Assembly (NCBI GenBank): GCA_002482865.1
Contig: DLGU01000214.1
Location: 13,064 to 29,449, forward strand
DNA: 16,386 nucleotides
Source: Porphyrobacter sp. UBA7686
GTDB taxonomy: Bacteria; Pseudomonadota; Alphaproteobacteria; Sphingomonadales; Sphingomonadaceae
Direction: 5' to 3'
Under the pieces are notes generated by a model. It had not been told where the DNA came from, did no database searches, and saw only the letters and a program-made list of their open reading frames with translations. Shown here in pieces: positions 1 through 8,636 of the stretch. The first letter of the stretch is position 1. Each line of letters begins with the position of its first letter. Both the position numbers and the translations under genes were made by a program.

Positions 1-1
1 G

Positions 2-928
2 ATGATCCAGTACCTGCCGTTCGAAAAGCCGATCGAGGCGCTCGACAAGCATGTGGCGGAGCTTTCTGCCCATGCCGAAGGCACCGAGGAAGCCCGGATG
101 CTGCGCGAGCGGGCGGACAAGCTGCTCGCGGACACCTATGCGCGCCTCACCCCGTGGCAGCGCACACTGGTCGCCCGCCATCCCCAGCGCCCGCGGTTTG
201 AGAAGCTGGTGGCGGGGCTGTTCGAGGACTTCCTGCCGATCGCCGGTGATCGTGTGTTCGGGGACGATCAGGCGATCATCGGCGGCTTTGCCCGGTTCGA
301 AGGCCGCAAGGTGGTGGTGATCGGCCATGTGAAGGGTGAGGATACGCCGGGCCGGTTGAAGCACAACTTCGGCATGGCGCGACCCGAGGGCTATCGCAAG
401 GCGATCCGGCTGATGGAACTCGCCGATCGTTTTGGCCTGCCGGTGGTGACGCTGGTGGATACTCCCGGGGCTTTCCCCGGCGTCGATGCCGAAGCGCGCG
501 GGCAGGCTGAAGCTATCGCCCGCTCGACCGAGGCGTGCCTTACCTTGGGCGTACCGCTGATCGCGGTGATCATTGGTGAGGGCGGGTCAGGCGGCGCGGT
601 GGCGTTGGCGGCAGCGAACCGCGTGCTGATGATGGAACACGCGGTCTATTCGGTGATCTCGCCCGAAGGCTGCGCCTCGATCCTGTGGCGCAGCGCTGCT
701 CAGGCTGCGACCGCAGCCGAGGCGATGCGGGTCACGGCTGGCGACCTGCTCAAATTGGGCGTGATCCACCGCATCGTTTACGAACCGCGCGGCGGCGCGC
801 ACCGGGATGCTGCCGAAACCGTCAAGCGCCTGACGCTCGCCTTGCGCGCAGAGCTGAACGCGCTGTCGGCGCTGACACCCGCCGAGTTGCGGCGCGAGCG
901 CGAGGAGTTTTTCCTGCGTTTGGGGTAG
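2..928 (+). CDS. accA: Acetyl-CoA carboxylase carboxyltransferase, alpha subunit
   Basis: This protein is the alpha half of the biotin-dependent carboxyltransferase. With AccD it moves CO2 from carboxybiotin on AccB to acetyl-CoA, giving malonyl-CoA for fatty-acid synthesis in the cytoplasm. The 308-aa length is normal for the family. The N-terminus (FEKPIEAL at residues 7-14) is the usual AccA coiled start, so the ATG at base 2 is probably the true start and the gene is complete. Seen in the sequence are the crotonase-like core motifs VDTPGAFPG (152-160) and GEGGSGGA (192-199, backbone-amide oxyanion hole), and [10 protein letters not shown] (220-229), all hallmarks of AccA. The ribosome-binding site lies outside the window. 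There is no accD neighbour, which is normal because accA and accD are often unlinked. It is ordinary core chromosome, and its sequence resembles sphingomonad AccA. Confidence 0.97.
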   Translation: MIQYLPFEKPIEALDKHVAELSAHAEGTEEARMLRERADKLLADTYARLTPWQRTLVARHPQRPRFEKLVAGLFEDFLPIAGDRVFGDDQAIIGGFARFEGRKVVVIGHVKGEDTPGRLKHNFGMARPEGYRKAIRLMELADRFGLPVVTLVDTPGAFPGVDAEARGQAEAIARSTEACLTLGVPLIAVIIGEGGSGGAVALAAANRVLMMEHAVYSVISPEGCASILWRSAAQAATAAEAMRVTAGDLLKLGVIHRIVYEPRGGAHRDAAETVKRLTLALRAELNALSALTPAELRREREEFFLRLG

Positions 929-937
929 GTGGCGGGT

Positions 938-957
938 ATTTCGGCGCGAGCTGAAAT
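938..957 (+). terminator. Hairpin with GCGA tetraloop after accA
   Basis: ATTTCGGC (938-945) and GCTGAAAT (950-957) pair over 8 bp with one G-T wobble and enclose a GCGA (GNRA-type) tetraloop. It starts 10 nt after the accA stop. No U-tract follows, so it is either a weak or factor-assisted terminator or a 3'-end stabilising hairpin. Confidence 0.35.
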
Positions 958-1061
958 CTTGCTGACGTCCGCGAATTGGGGGATTAAGTGCGCGTTCATG
1001 GCATATGGCCAGAAGTGCCGCTGATCATGCGTCGAAATTCACGAAGTTAGGGAAATCTTGC

Positions 1062-1727
1062 GTGTTGCGCGCGGCATTGATCTTGGGGTTTGTCGTGCCG
1101 CTGCCGGGCGCTGCAGCCTTGGCCGAGGACGCAGTGAGCACGGCGCAGCTGACCCCGCATTTCACCGATCGCGACGACGCCGACCTGCCGCTCAAGGCCG
1201 TGCGCGCCGCGCTCCCTGATTGCGAACTTGGTTGCATCACGCCGGGCGAGGCCACCGCGATGGCGCTCTCTGCAGCCGAGGGCGAGGCCCAGCCCGGCCG
1301 CTTCCTGCTCGATATCCGCGGGGGCGGGCAGAGCTTTCAGGGCGAACTCGGCACCATGATGTTCGTCAATTCCCGGCAGGATTATGCGACACTCGGCACC
1401 CTCACCATCGCGTTCGAGCCCGAGGCATTGCAAGCGCTGCTGCGCCGCGCGCAGGTGTGTGGCGCGGCCGACGTGGTCGAGGGCCAGATCACCGTCAAAG
1501 CCTGTTACACCGACGGACCGCCCGATCTCAACATGTTCACCATGATGCAGCGGCTGAGTGGTCGGCGCATCATCGTTGAGGGCGATGTGCGAAGGCAATG
1601 GATCGACTCCCCGATCGGCTCACCCAGCCCGGTCGCGAACAAGCGCGGCGAGCATGAGGTGGGATACTATCAGGTGTGGGTCCACGTCACCGAAGCCGCC
1701 CAGGTGACCTTCGCCGACGAGGGATAG
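1062..1727 (+). CDS. Exported protein of unknown function
   Basis: I do not recognise this family. The reading frame is open from an ATG at 1005 (240 aa). I prefer the GTG at 1062 (221 aa) because TAGGGA sits 8 nt upstream of it and the protein then opens directly with a classic signal peptide: a hydrophobic core VLRAALILGFVVPLPGA, then AALA before ED, with cleavage near residue 21. No comparable ribosome-binding site precedes 1005. The mature part is probably periplasmic, about 200 aa. It has two cysteine pairs (DCELGC near residues 54-57; VCG and KACY near 139-158) that could form disulphides, and no membrane segment after the signal. It ends 10 bp before the convergent hydrolase gene, so the two transcripts run into each other. 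Its role is unknown. Confidence 0.6.
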   Translation: MLRAALILGFVVPLPGAAALAEDAVSTAQLTPHFTDRDDADLPLKAVRAALPDCELGCITPGEATAMALSAAEGEAQPGRFLLDIRGGGQSFQGELGTMMFVNSRQDYATLGTLTIAFEPEALQALLRRAQVCGAADVVEGQITVKACYTDGPPDLNMFTMMQRLSGRRIIVEGDVRRQWIDSPIGSPSPVANKRGEHEVGYYQVWVHVTEAAQVTFADEG

Positions 1728-1737
1728 CGATGGTCCT

Positions 1738-3462
1738 CTAGCCCCCGCTGCGCACCGCGCGCAGCTGCTGCCCGCCCTGGTGAAGTGTCACTGCGGTTGC
1801 CGGGCCCTCAGCGGCCTCAAAGGTCAGGCGCGCATCAACGCCCACGGTGCGGAACTCGGCAGGGCCTATGGCTTCGAGCGGGATCGGCGGCTGGCCGGTC
1901 AGCTGCCCGGTCAGCCCGGTGCCGTCGGCGGTAAAGGCGATGGTCAGCGTCAACGGCCCCAGGGCATAGCTCCCGGCATAGCGTTCCAGCTCCGCGCGCG
2001 GCACCTCAACCGCCGCCGCCTCGGGCGGGATCGGGCCGCTGCGGGTAACCGTTTGCATCGGCGTCTCGCCGTTCTGGGCGAAGTCCATCACCAGCGTGCC
2101 GTCCGCACCCCGGCGCAGGGCGAACCAGCTGAGCGTGGCGGGGCCGTAGAAGAAGCGGTTGTCGCCGCCCGCGAAGACCTCGAGCGTGCCGCCCCCCTTG
2201 CGCTGGGTGTAGAGCTTGCCATCGCGCGCGAAGAACCGCCGTTCGCCGCCGCCAGGGATGAGATAGACGCCGAAGAACGGCTCAAGCGCGGCGATGTCGA
2301 CGGGGGTGCGGGTGAAGGCTGGGTAAGGATCTCCGACCGCGGCGGCGGCGATGCGGCGCATCACCATTCCCGGCGAGGTCTGCGGCGCATCGCTGTTGGC
2401 GAAGACCGCGACGAACAGATCGGCGTCGGGGACGTAGATGCTGTCGGTCGAAAAGCCGAAGATGCCCCCGCTGTGCCCGATTGCCGGGTGTCCGCGCAGA
2501 GGATCGAGTCCGAGCCCGAAGCCGTAGGGAACGGTGCTGCCATCGGGCAGCACAGTCGGGGTGATCATCAACTTGTAATGCGCGGCATCGACCACCTTGC
2601 CATGGTGCAGCGCCTGCGCCCACTTCGCCAGATCGCCGACCGTCCCGATCAGCGCGCCCGCAGCGCCCGGGGCGCTCATGTGGATCGGTTGGGAGGTCGC
2701 GGCCTTGCTGGTTGCTTCGCCGGTGTAGCCGCGCGCCATCACCGGGGTGTCCTCGCCGCCCACGCCGTCGCGGATCGAGGCGAGGGCGAGCGGGCGAGCG
2801 ATCCGCTCTTCCACCGCCTGATGCCAGGGCATGGAGGTGACTTGCTCGATGATTGCGCCGAGCAGCACATAGCCCGAATTGTTGTAGGCCCATACCTCGC
2901 CCGGCTTGGTCGGCGCAGGGGCGTCGCGGAACTCGGCGATCAGCTCGGCCGTGGTGCGCGCGCGCGCGGTGCTTTCCGGAGTCATCATGCCGGGCATGTC
3001 GGTATAGGACTGGATACCGCTGGTGTGCTGGAGCAACTGGCGGACCGTCGCCGTGGCGCCCGGCGGCGGGTAATCGGGGATGAACTTGGCGAGGGGATCA
3101 TCGAGCGAGAGCTTGCCCTCCTGAGCCAGCTGGACGATCACCGCGGCGGCGAACTGCTTGGTGATCGAGCCGAGGCGGAACACAGTGTCGGGGGTAATCG
3201 TGCGGCTCCCACCGATATCGGCCATGCCGCGTCCGCCCTGATAGACGATCTTGCCCCCCTGCATGATCACCACCGCCGCGCCCGGCCCGTCGGCGGCGTA
3301 GCTTTCGGCGAGCACTGCGTCGGCAAGCGCGCGAAGGTCTTCGGGCGAGGGACTCGCCGCCGCAGCGATAGGCGCCTGGGTATCGGCCGCGGCGGGCACG
3401 GCCACCGCGAGGAGGGCCACTGCGGCCAGGGCATGGCCGGTCATCGTCACGATCTTGCGCAT
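1738..3462 (-). CDS. Serine hydrolase, beta-lactamase / class C-like fold, exported
   Basis: This is a penicillin-binding-protein/class C beta-lactamase-type serine hydrolase (Pfam Beta-lactamase type) of 574 aa. The start is set at 3462, where GAGGGGTGAGAG lies just upstream. The protein then begins MRKIVTM with a signal peptide ending AVPAAA near residue 26. A longer open frame up to 3642 has no support. The catalytic motifs are all present: S99-I-T-K102 (nucleophile and general base), Y193-N-N195, and H330-S-G-G333 in place of KTG, as is common in class C-like esterases and peptidases. About 200 further C-terminal residues (after ~375) look like the lipocalin-like or DUF3471-type beta domain often fused to these enzymes. 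The location is probably periplasmic. The substrate cannot be read from sequence; it could be a D-Ala peptide, an ester or a beta-lactam. It lies downstream of and codirectional with a TonB-dependent receptor, but 223 bp away with its own candidate promoter. Confidence 0.88.
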   Translation of the reverse strand: MRKIVTMTGHALAAVALLAVAVPAAADTQAPIAAAASPSPEDLRALADAVLAESYAADGPGAAVVIMQGGKIVYQGGRGMADIGGSRTITPDTVFRLGSITKQFAAAVIVQLAQEGKLSLDDPLAKFIPDYPPPGATATVRQLLQHTSGIQSYTDMPGMMTPESTARARTTAELIAEFRDAPAPTKPGEVWAYNNSGYVLLGAIIEQVTSMPWHQAVEERIARPLALASIRDGVGGEDTPVMARGYTGEATSKAATSQPIHMSAPGAAGALIGTVGDLAKWAQALHHGKVVDAAHYKLMITPTVLPDGSTVPYGFGLGLDPLRGHPAIGHSGGIFGFSTDSIYVPDADLFVAVFANSDAPQTSPGMVMRRIAAAAVGDPYPAFTRTPVDIAALEPFFGVYLIPGGGERRFFARDGKLYTQRKGGGTLEVFAGGDNRFFYGPATLSWFALRRGADGTLVMDFAQNGETPMQTVTRSGPIPPEAAAVEVPRAELERYAGSYALGPLTLTIAFTADGTGLTGQLTGQPPIPLEAIGPAEFRTVGVDARLTFEAAEGPATAVTLHQGGQQLRAVRSGG

Positions 3463-3489
3463 TTCTCTCACCCCTCGATTCCTGGTGAA

Positions 3490-3518
3490 GCGTATTGCGC
3501 ATCTAAGACACCTGTCAA
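3490..3518 (-). promoter_or_regulatory. Candidate promoter for the serine hydrolase gene
   Basis: On the minus strand there is a perfect -35 box, TTGACA (3513-3518). After 17 bp comes a poor -10 box, ATACGC (3490-3495). It would start transcription about 20 nt before the chosen ATG at 3462. The -35 and spacing are good and the -10 is weak, so this is tentative. It independently argues against the longer start at 3642, which lies upstream of the promoter. Confidence 0.4.
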
Positions 3519-3685
3519 GCCTTGGGGCCTGTGCGGGGGAGATGGCAGGTTGTAGGCGGTTACCGGCTCGAAGTGAATGGCTGGAGTTGGGTAGATTGCT
3601 GAACGGCTGCGTTGCAGCGGCACAGTGCGTTTTCTGAAGCATCGGCGCGCCGACTGGGGTGGTCGACTCACGTCAGAGCCAGCTT

Positions 3686-5734
3686 TCAAAAGTCCGCCGA
3701 CAGCGACATGTTGAAGCGACGCGAAGGGATGAACTGGAATCCCCCGCCTCCGGTGACGTTCCAACCAAACACATTGGTCAGGTTGGCAACTTGCACACGC
3801 AGCACGGCGGGCGTGCGCCCCAGCTTGAAGCGGTAGCGCGTGCCGAGGTCGATAATCGCACGTTCCGGGATGAACAGCGTGTTGTCGATCCGTGCAGCGC
3901 GGTCGCCTGTGTAATTGATGCCAAGATCGACGGACAGGGCATCCAAGGCAGGCGGCTGATAATCGATCCTCAGGTCGAGTGTTGTGCCTACCCGGCCCAG
4001 CGGTCGTTCGCCCAAGCGGCCTTGCTCCACCGCCTCGCCGGTAACACGGGGGCGCATCAGAACCGCTCCTGCAACCACATTGAGCCCCGCCAGCGGCTTG
4101 GCGGTCAGCGATATCTCCGCGCCCTGATGCTTCACATCGCCGAGCACGCGGAAGACATTGTCGGTATCGAGTTCGAAATAGGGGCGGCGCACGTCGAACA
4201 ATCCGGTGATCAGCTTCACGTCCTTTGCCAGCGTCCAGCGCACCCCGCCTTCGACCTGCCGGGTGCGCAAGGCGGGCAGGGTGAGGTTGGCGTTGGCGGC
4301 AAAGGCAGGCGCCGTGCCGCTTTCCTCCAGCCCGCGTGTGGTCGCGGCATAGATCGCGAGCCCCTCAATTGCGGTGAGCGCCGCAGAAGCGTTCCACAAA
4401 ATCGGGCTGTCCTCATTGGCGGTCGGGGCAAGGCCGGGTGCGCGCACTTCCTTGCGGTAGCGGGTCTTCTGCACTCCGAGATTGACCTCGCCCAACCCTT
4501 GCCATTGCATCCCGTAGCCGAGCGCGCCGGTCTCCTGCCGGATTTCATCACGGGTCAGCGCGCCGAAGGCGACGCCGGGCTCGGCAACCGGATCGGCGAC
4601 ATCGATCATCCCGGGGCCGAGGCTGCGGAAGGCAAAGCCGCCAAGATCGTCATCAACCTGCCGGAACCGGGCCGAGGCAAGCAGCCGGTGGCGGCGCGGG
4701 CCTTCTGTGAACTCGCGCTCGACCAGCAACTCGCCCGAGTAGGATTGCGTCACCTGATCGCGGCCCAGCAGCACTTGCCGCTCCGCGCTGCCATCGGCCT
4801 GCGTGTTGGCAAAGAAGTTCGCGCCGAACTGGTCGATGGTGAAGCGCGAGGAAAACAGCCCCAATCCAATCCGCCAGCCCCCGCGCGATAGCTTCGCCAT
4901 GCCGCCAAAATTCTGCGAATGGCCCGCCCAGTCGGCCCAGTCCTGCCCGACAAAGCGGTTACGGGCGATCCGCTTGGGGAGGAAAGCGCCAGCGGTGAAG
5001 ATCACCGGGGTCTGCTGCTCGTCGAAATAGTCGTAGCGGCTGTAGAAGCCGGTCAGTTCCACACCGTCAGCAGGCCGCCAGCGCGCAACCCCACCATAGC
5101 GGACGAACCAGAAATCCGCGCCGTCGGGGTAAACGAACTCCTCCACCCCGGCGCCGATATTGAGATCGAGATTGCCTGTCAGCGGCAGCGCGGCATCGAC
5201 GGTGGCAAACGGCGCGAAGAAATCGCCGAAGCCGGTGCGGGCGCTGACCACTGCCTTGTCACCGCTACGCCGTAGCGAAAAATCGACAATCCCGGTCGGC
5301 GCCGGAAACGGGTAGCCGAGCGCCGAAATGCCGACCTGGATCGTCGATCCGGCGCGCACGGCATCGCTGAGCGGGCCCTGATTGTCGAAGTAGAGCCCCT
5401 CGATCCGGACGTTCTGCGCGGCAAAGGCGGAAAACCCGCGCACATTGCCGCCGCTGTAGAGGCCGATTGTCTCATCGCCCACGCTGGTCCCGAAGGCATC
5501 GGAGGCTTGCGTGATGACGTTCTCTTCCGAGCGATTGACGAGAGCAATGTTGGAAGAGCCGCCGCGCTGAGACGGTTCAGTTTGCGTGTCCGGCAAATCA
5601 GTCGGCGGCGTTTGCTCGTCCTCTTCAGGCGATACCTCGCTGCCTTCACGCAAAGGATCTTGCAGGGATGGCTGCTCTTGGGCGGCGACCGAACTTGCCC
5701 ACAGCAGGCCTGTTGCCAGGGCAATCATTTTCAT
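3686..5734 (-). CDS. Atypical TonB-dependent outer-membrane receptor
   Basis: A predicted outer-membrane beta-barrel receptor of 682 aa. The signal peptide is at residues 1-18 (ASSVAA before QEQ). An acidic, proline-rich linker (~20-58, including PEEDEQTPPTDLPDT) follows, then a plug-like domain (~65-165) and a long alternating-strand barrel. It ends in aromatic Phe (NMSLSADF), the outer-membrane insertion signal. The plug has VRGF (98-101) and IEGLYFDNQG (111-120) but lacks the usual RIEVLKGP...LYG segment; instead it reads LSDAVRAG...PTGIVDFSLR. No clear TonB box is visible. It begins at ATG 5734 behind GGAAGG and is divergent from the siderophore-type receptor at 5806, sharing a 71-bp control region. 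The family is clear from its overall build. The ligand is unknown, though the context suggests a metal chelate or peptide. It could be an auxiliary receptor without its own energised plug. Confidence 0.82.
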   Translation of the reverse strand: MKMIALATGLLWASSVAAQEQPSLQDPLREGSEVSPEEDEQTPPTDLPDTQTEPSQRGGSSNIALVNRSEENVITQASDAFGTSVGDETIGLYSGGNVRGFSAFAAQNVRIEGLYFDNQGPLSDAVRAGSTIQVGISALGYPFPAPTGIVDFSLRRSGDKAVVSARTGFGDFFAPFATVDAALPLTGNLDLNIGAGVEEFVYPDGADFWFVRYGGVARWRPADGVELTGFYSRYDYFDEQQTPVIFTAGAFLPKRIARNRFVGQDWADWAGHSQNFGGMAKLSRGGWRIGLGLFSSRFTIDQFGANFFANTQADGSAERQVLLGRDQVTQSYSGELLVEREFTEGPRRHRLLASARFRQVDDDLGGFAFRSLGPGMIDVADPVAEPGVAFGALTRDEIRQETGALGYGMQWQGLGEVNLGVQKTRYRKEVRAPGLAPTANEDSPILWNASAALTAIEGLAIYAATTRGLEESGTAPAFAANANLTLPALRTRQVEGGVRWTLAKDVKLITGLFDVRRPYFELDTDNVFRVLGDVKHQGAEISLTAKPLAGLNVVAGAVLMRPRVTGEAVEQGRLGERPLGRVGTTLDLRIDYQPPALDALSVDLGINYTGDRAARIDNTLFIPERAIIDLGTRYRFKLGRTPAVLRVQVANLTNVFGWNVTGGGGFQFIPSRRFNMSLSADF

Positions 5735-5805
5735 CTTCCAGCCTTCCGAGTTTGATGTATGATGTTATCACATATCATTCATAACAGCTTCTGAAAGGAC
5801 AAAAT
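5735..5805. promoter_or_regulatory. Divergent control region between two TonB-receptor genes
   Basis: This 71-bp AT-rich gap serves both receptor genes. It holds an inverted repeat, TGTTAT (5763-5768) and ATAACA (5781-5786), separated by 12 bp. This is the size and symmetry of a dimeric-repressor operator. The right-hand gene has AAAGGA at 5794-5799, six bases before its TTG start at 5806. The left-hand gene has GGAAGG before ATG 5734. I could not place -35/-10 boxes with confidence in either direction. No regulator gene is present in the window. Confidence 0.55.
5757..5774 (+). promoter_or_regulatory. Copy 1 of shared 18-bp putative operator
   Basis: GTATGATGTTATCACATA here matches GCATGATGTTATAACGTA (minus strand, 11529 to 11512) at 15 of 18 positions, with the central ATGATGTTAT identical. 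It overlaps the left arm of the TGTTAT-N12-ATAACA inverted repeat and ends 31 bp before the receptor start at 5806. The likely role, a regulator-binding site shared with the permease promoter, is inference. Confidence 0.5.
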
Positions 5806-7917
5806 TTGCGAGCCCTAACATCTGGCGTGTTTTACGCCGCTGCCTGCTCATATGCGATCGCCGCAAGCAGCATGGCTCATGCGCAAACCGCTGATGAAGC
5901 CGCAGAGCCTGACGCAAGCTCAATCATTGTCACGGGCGACGCGTTCAGCGAAACCGATGGCTTGCTGGCGCGGCAGTCTTCAACCGGCAGCCGCTTTCCC
6001 GTCGATGTCGATCTTCTGCCCAACACGATCCGCATCCTCCCTCAGGAGCTGATCGAGGCCACGCGCGCGACCTTGCCACAGGACCTGACCCGGTTCGTCA
6101 GCGGCGTTCAGGAGTTGCCGGGCTTCGGCACCAATTCCGGATTTGTGATGCGCGGTTTCTTCGCCAACTACGAAATTCTGCGCAATGGTGTTCGCGGAGA
6201 AAACCCCGGCGATCTCAGCAATATCGAGCGGATCGAGGTGCTTAAAGGCCCAATCAGCAGCCTCTACGGTGGCACAGGCGCCTTTGCGGGCAACATCAAT
6301 GTGATCACCAAGCGGCCGCTCGAAAAGTTCGAGGCGGAGGTGATTGCCTATGCCGGGTCGGAGGACTTCTACCGCATCGAGGGCGATGTCGGCGGGCCAT
6401 TGACCGGCGATGGCAGTGTGCGCTTCCGCCTCAACGGCGCGGCCGAAAGCGCCGGCAGCTTTCGCGAATTCGTGGATTCGGACAAGTTCGTCGGGTCCGG
6501 CTCGCTCGAGTGGGATATTGGCCCAGGCAGCACGATCCGGCTCGATGCGAGCTATCTCAACCGGCGCTACAGCTTCGATGAGGGGCTGCCGCTGCTTGAT
6601 GGCAGCCTGGCGTCCGGCCTGACCACCTTCGACATTCCGATCGAACGGACCTTCATCGACGCGAACGCCGAGCGGGCCGACGAGACCTATTGGAACATCG
6701 GCGGCGAAGGCAATTTCGCCCTTGCCGAAGGGCTGACCCTGCGGGTGGCGGGGCTCTACACCGATTACGCAATCGACATCGGTTCATCGCGGGTGAGCGG
6801 GAGCGTGCAGGCCGATGGGCGGACGGTCGACCGCATCACCTTCGAAGGCCCGCAAACGACCGACCGCTGGACGGTGCAGGCCGACCTCATCTACCGCACC
6901 GATGCGATCGGCAAGGAGACGGTGTTTCTGGTCGGCTACGAGCATTTCGAGCAACGCTACGAATATGACGCCAGTTCGCGCAATCTCGGCCAGCTTGACC
7001 TGCTGACAGGCGCTCGCGCTGCGCCGCCGTCGGGCGGGCTGACCCCGGCCTTCGCGGGGTTCTCGCTGTATAATGGCGATGCGGTTTACGGTCAGGTGTT
7101 CTCTCAGCTTACGGAGCGCTTCTCCGTGCTGGCGGGGCTGCGATACGACGAACAGACCAATGATGGTCAATTCAACGGTGTGGGCCAAGCGATCTCGGGA
7201 TCGCAGGTCTCCCCGCGCGTGGGCGCGACCTATTTCCTGACCGACGACACCATTCTGTTCGGCAACTGGGGCAAGAGCTTTGCTCCCAACTTCGCGTTCG
7301 ACATCGATGGCGACGTGTTCGATTCCGACCAGATCCGCCAGATCGAAGTCGGGCTGCGCCAGAAATTCTTCGACGACCGCGCGATGCTGACCGTGGCCGC
7401 TTTCGACATCAAGCGGTTCAATGTCGTGATCCCGGACATCAACAACTTCGGGCAGGCGGTGGCGAGCGGGCGGCAGACCAGTCGCGGGATCGAGGTCGAT
7501 CTGACAGGCGAACTGCTGCCCGGCCTCGATGCGATTGTCACCTATGGCTACAACGAAACCCGCGTGGCCGAGCCCGACGATCCGAATTTCGGCCAGCAGC
7601 TGGCAGCCGCGCCCAAGCACAATGCCTCGGCTTTCGTGCGCTATCAGTTCGAGGAAGGGCCTGCGGCAGGGCTTGGCGTCAATGCCGGGATCGTGTTCAA
7701 CAGCGCCATTCAGGCGAGCATCCCCAACACCATCGTCATCCCGTCCAATGCCCGGTTGGATCTGGGTGCCAGTTACCGGATCAAGGATGATTGGCGTCTG
7801 GGGGTGAACGTGAACAACGTGACGAACAGCCGCCTTTACGTCACCAACCTCTTCGCGCTTTTCCCGCAGGCACCGCGTCAGGTGTTCGTGACCCTCAGCC
7901 GCAGCTTCGGAGATTGA
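5806..7917 (+). CDS. TonB-dependent siderophore-type receptor
   Basis: An outer-membrane receptor of 703 aa, built like the FhuA/FpvA group of ferric-siderophore receptors. The start is a TTG at 5806 with AAAGGA six bases upstream; no ATG fits. The signal peptide is at residues 1-26 (SSMAHA before QTA). A TonB-box-like stretch SSIIVTGD (38-45) follows. The plug domain (~56-170) has TIRILPQELIEA, FVMRGFF and the diagnostic RIEVLKGPISSLYGG...NVITKRP, and the barrel runs to the end (QVFVTLSRSFGD). The penultimate residues are aromatic, but the last two are G-D rather than a terminal F. It has no N-terminal FecA-type signalling domain, and no sigma/anti-sigma pair is nearby. It lies 5 bp upstream of an ABC ATPase, so the two are almost certainly co-translated. 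The likely ligand is an iron or other metal chelate; its identity is not readable. Confidence 0.92.
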   Translation: MRALTSGVFYAAACSYAIAASSMAHAQTADEAAEPDASSIIVTGDAFSETDGLLARQSSTGSRFPVDVDLLPNTIRILPQELIEATRATLPQDLTRFVSGVQELPGFGTNSGFVMRGFFANYEILRNGVRGENPGDLSNIERIEVLKGPISSLYGGTGAFAGNINVITKRPLEKFEAEVIAYAGSEDFYRIEGDVGGPLTGDGSVRFRLNGAAESAGSFREFVDSDKFVGSGSLEWDIGPGSTIRLDASYLNRRYSFDEGLPLLDGSLASGLTTFDIPIERTFIDANAERADETYWNIGGEGNFALAEGLTLRVAGLYTDYAIDIGSSRVSGSVQADGRTVDRITFEGPQTTDRWTVQADLIYRTDAIGKETVFLVGYEHFEQRYEYDASSRNLGQLDLLTGARAAPPSGGLTPAFAGFSLYNGDAVYGQVFSQLTERFSVLAGLRYDEQTNDGQFNGVGQAISGSQVSPRVGATYFLTDDTILFGNWGKSFAPNFAFDIDGDVFDSDQIRQIEVGLRQKFFDDRAMLTVAAFDIKRFNVVIPDINNFGQAVASGRQTSRGIEVDLTGELLPGLDAIVTYGYNETRVAEPDDPNFGQQLAAAPKHNASAFVRYQFEEGPAAGLGVNAGIVFNSAIQASIPNTIVIPSNARLDLGASYRIKDDWRLGVNVNNVTNSRLYVTNLFALFPQAPRQVFVTLSRSFGD

Positions 7918-7922
7918 CCGCC

Positions 7923-8636
7923 ATGACAAGCGCGCTTTCGCTGACGAACGTGACCAAGCGCTACGGCGTCAACACCAGCGTCGATGCCATCTCGCTGGAG
8001 GTGCCCGCAGGCGCGATCGTGGCGCTGCTCGGCCCCAACGGGGCGGGCAAGAGCACGACGATGAAGATGTGCGCGGGCTTCATCGCGCCCGACGAAGGCA
8101 CCATCGCCGTTGCAGGCAAGGACATCGCCGCTGACCGTAATGCGGCGCGGTTGGCGACCACCTTCCTGCCGGAAAACGTGGTCCTTTATGAGGAGTTGAG
8201 CGGGCGCGAGAACCTTGAACATCTGCTCGCTATCGGATCGCCCCTGCGCCTGTCGCGCGCGGAGCTGGATCAGGCGCTGATCACGGCCGGCTTGCAGGAA
8301 GAGGCCATCACGCGCCGGGCTTCGACCTATTCGAAGGGGATGCGGCAGAAGGTCGGGCTGGCGCTCGCCCTGTCGCGCCAATCGGCGCTGCTGCTGCTGG
8401 ACGAACCGACCAGCGGCCTCGATCCGCACTCGGCCGCCGAATTCAATGCAGCCTTGCGCAATGCCGCTGCCAAGGGCGTGGGCGTGTTGATGGCAACCCA
8501 TGATATCTGGCGCGCGCGCGAAGTGGCGACGCAGGTGCTGGTGATGACCCGCGGGCGCATCGCGCTTGAACTCGATCCAGCCAACCTCTCGGCTGAAGAG
8601 ATCGAGCGGCGGTTCTTCCTCGAAGCTGCCGCCTGA
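7923..8636 (+). CDS. ABC transporter ATP-binding protein (ABC-2 type)
   Basis: A cytoplasmic ATPase of 237 aa that powers an ABC-2 transporter. All nucleotide-binding motifs are visible: Walker A GPNGAGKST (37-45), the signature variant SKGMRQK (137-143), Walker B LLLLDEP (156-162) with catalytic E161, D-loop SGLD, and switch H193 (ATHD). The Q-loop reads LPEN (82-85), with E in place of Q, which is usual in this exporter-like CcmA/NatA/YhaQ group. The start is ATG 7923, five bases after the receptor stop, giving tight coupling. The partner permeases are not downstream in the same unit. They lie on the opposite strand, with the stop of the nearest one touching this stop. Coupling to a TonB receptor suggests the exporter-like ABC serves the same substrate (import relay, export of the free chelator, or release in the periplasm). 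This is inference. Confidence 0.93.
   Translation: MTSALSLTNVTKRYGVNTSVDAISLEVPAGAIVALLGPNGAGKSTTMKMCAGFIAPDEGTIAVAGKDIAADRNAARLATTFLPENVVLYEELSGRENLEHLLAIGSPLRLSRAELDQALITAGLQEEAITRRASTYSKGMRQKVGLALALSRQSALLLLDEPTSGLDPHSAAEFNAALRNAAAKGVGVLMATHDIWRAREVATQVLVMTRGRIALELDPANLSAEEIERRFFLEAAA

Noticed and set aside
1780..3555. 591-aa plus-strand open frame opposite the serine hydrolase
   Set aside because: Antisense shadow, rich in R/G/H/A, with no domain. The minus strand encodes an enzyme with all catalytic motifs.
3606..3653. GCTGC-GTT-GCAGC hairpin and TCGGCGCGCCGA palindrome after the receptor gene
   Set aside because: Possible terminator of the minus-strand receptor transcript, but there is no T-tract and short GC palindromes are expected by chance at this base composition.
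3659..4891. 410-aa plus-strand open frame opposite the receptor gene
   Set aside because: GC-rich shadow of the receptor at 3686-5734: low-complexity R/G/A/H-rich translation, no ribosome-binding site, no recognisable domain. The minus-strand protein has a signal peptide and an outer-membrane terminus.
6784..7929. 381-aa minus-strand open frame opposite the siderophore receptor
   Set aside because: Shadow frame without ribosome-binding site or domain; the plus strand has clear receptor motifs.
7923..8636. E replacing Q in the Q-loop (LPEN) as an inactivating change in the ATPase
   Set aside because: This variant is usual in the CcmA/NatA-like ABC-2 ATPases. All other nucleotide-binding motifs are intact.
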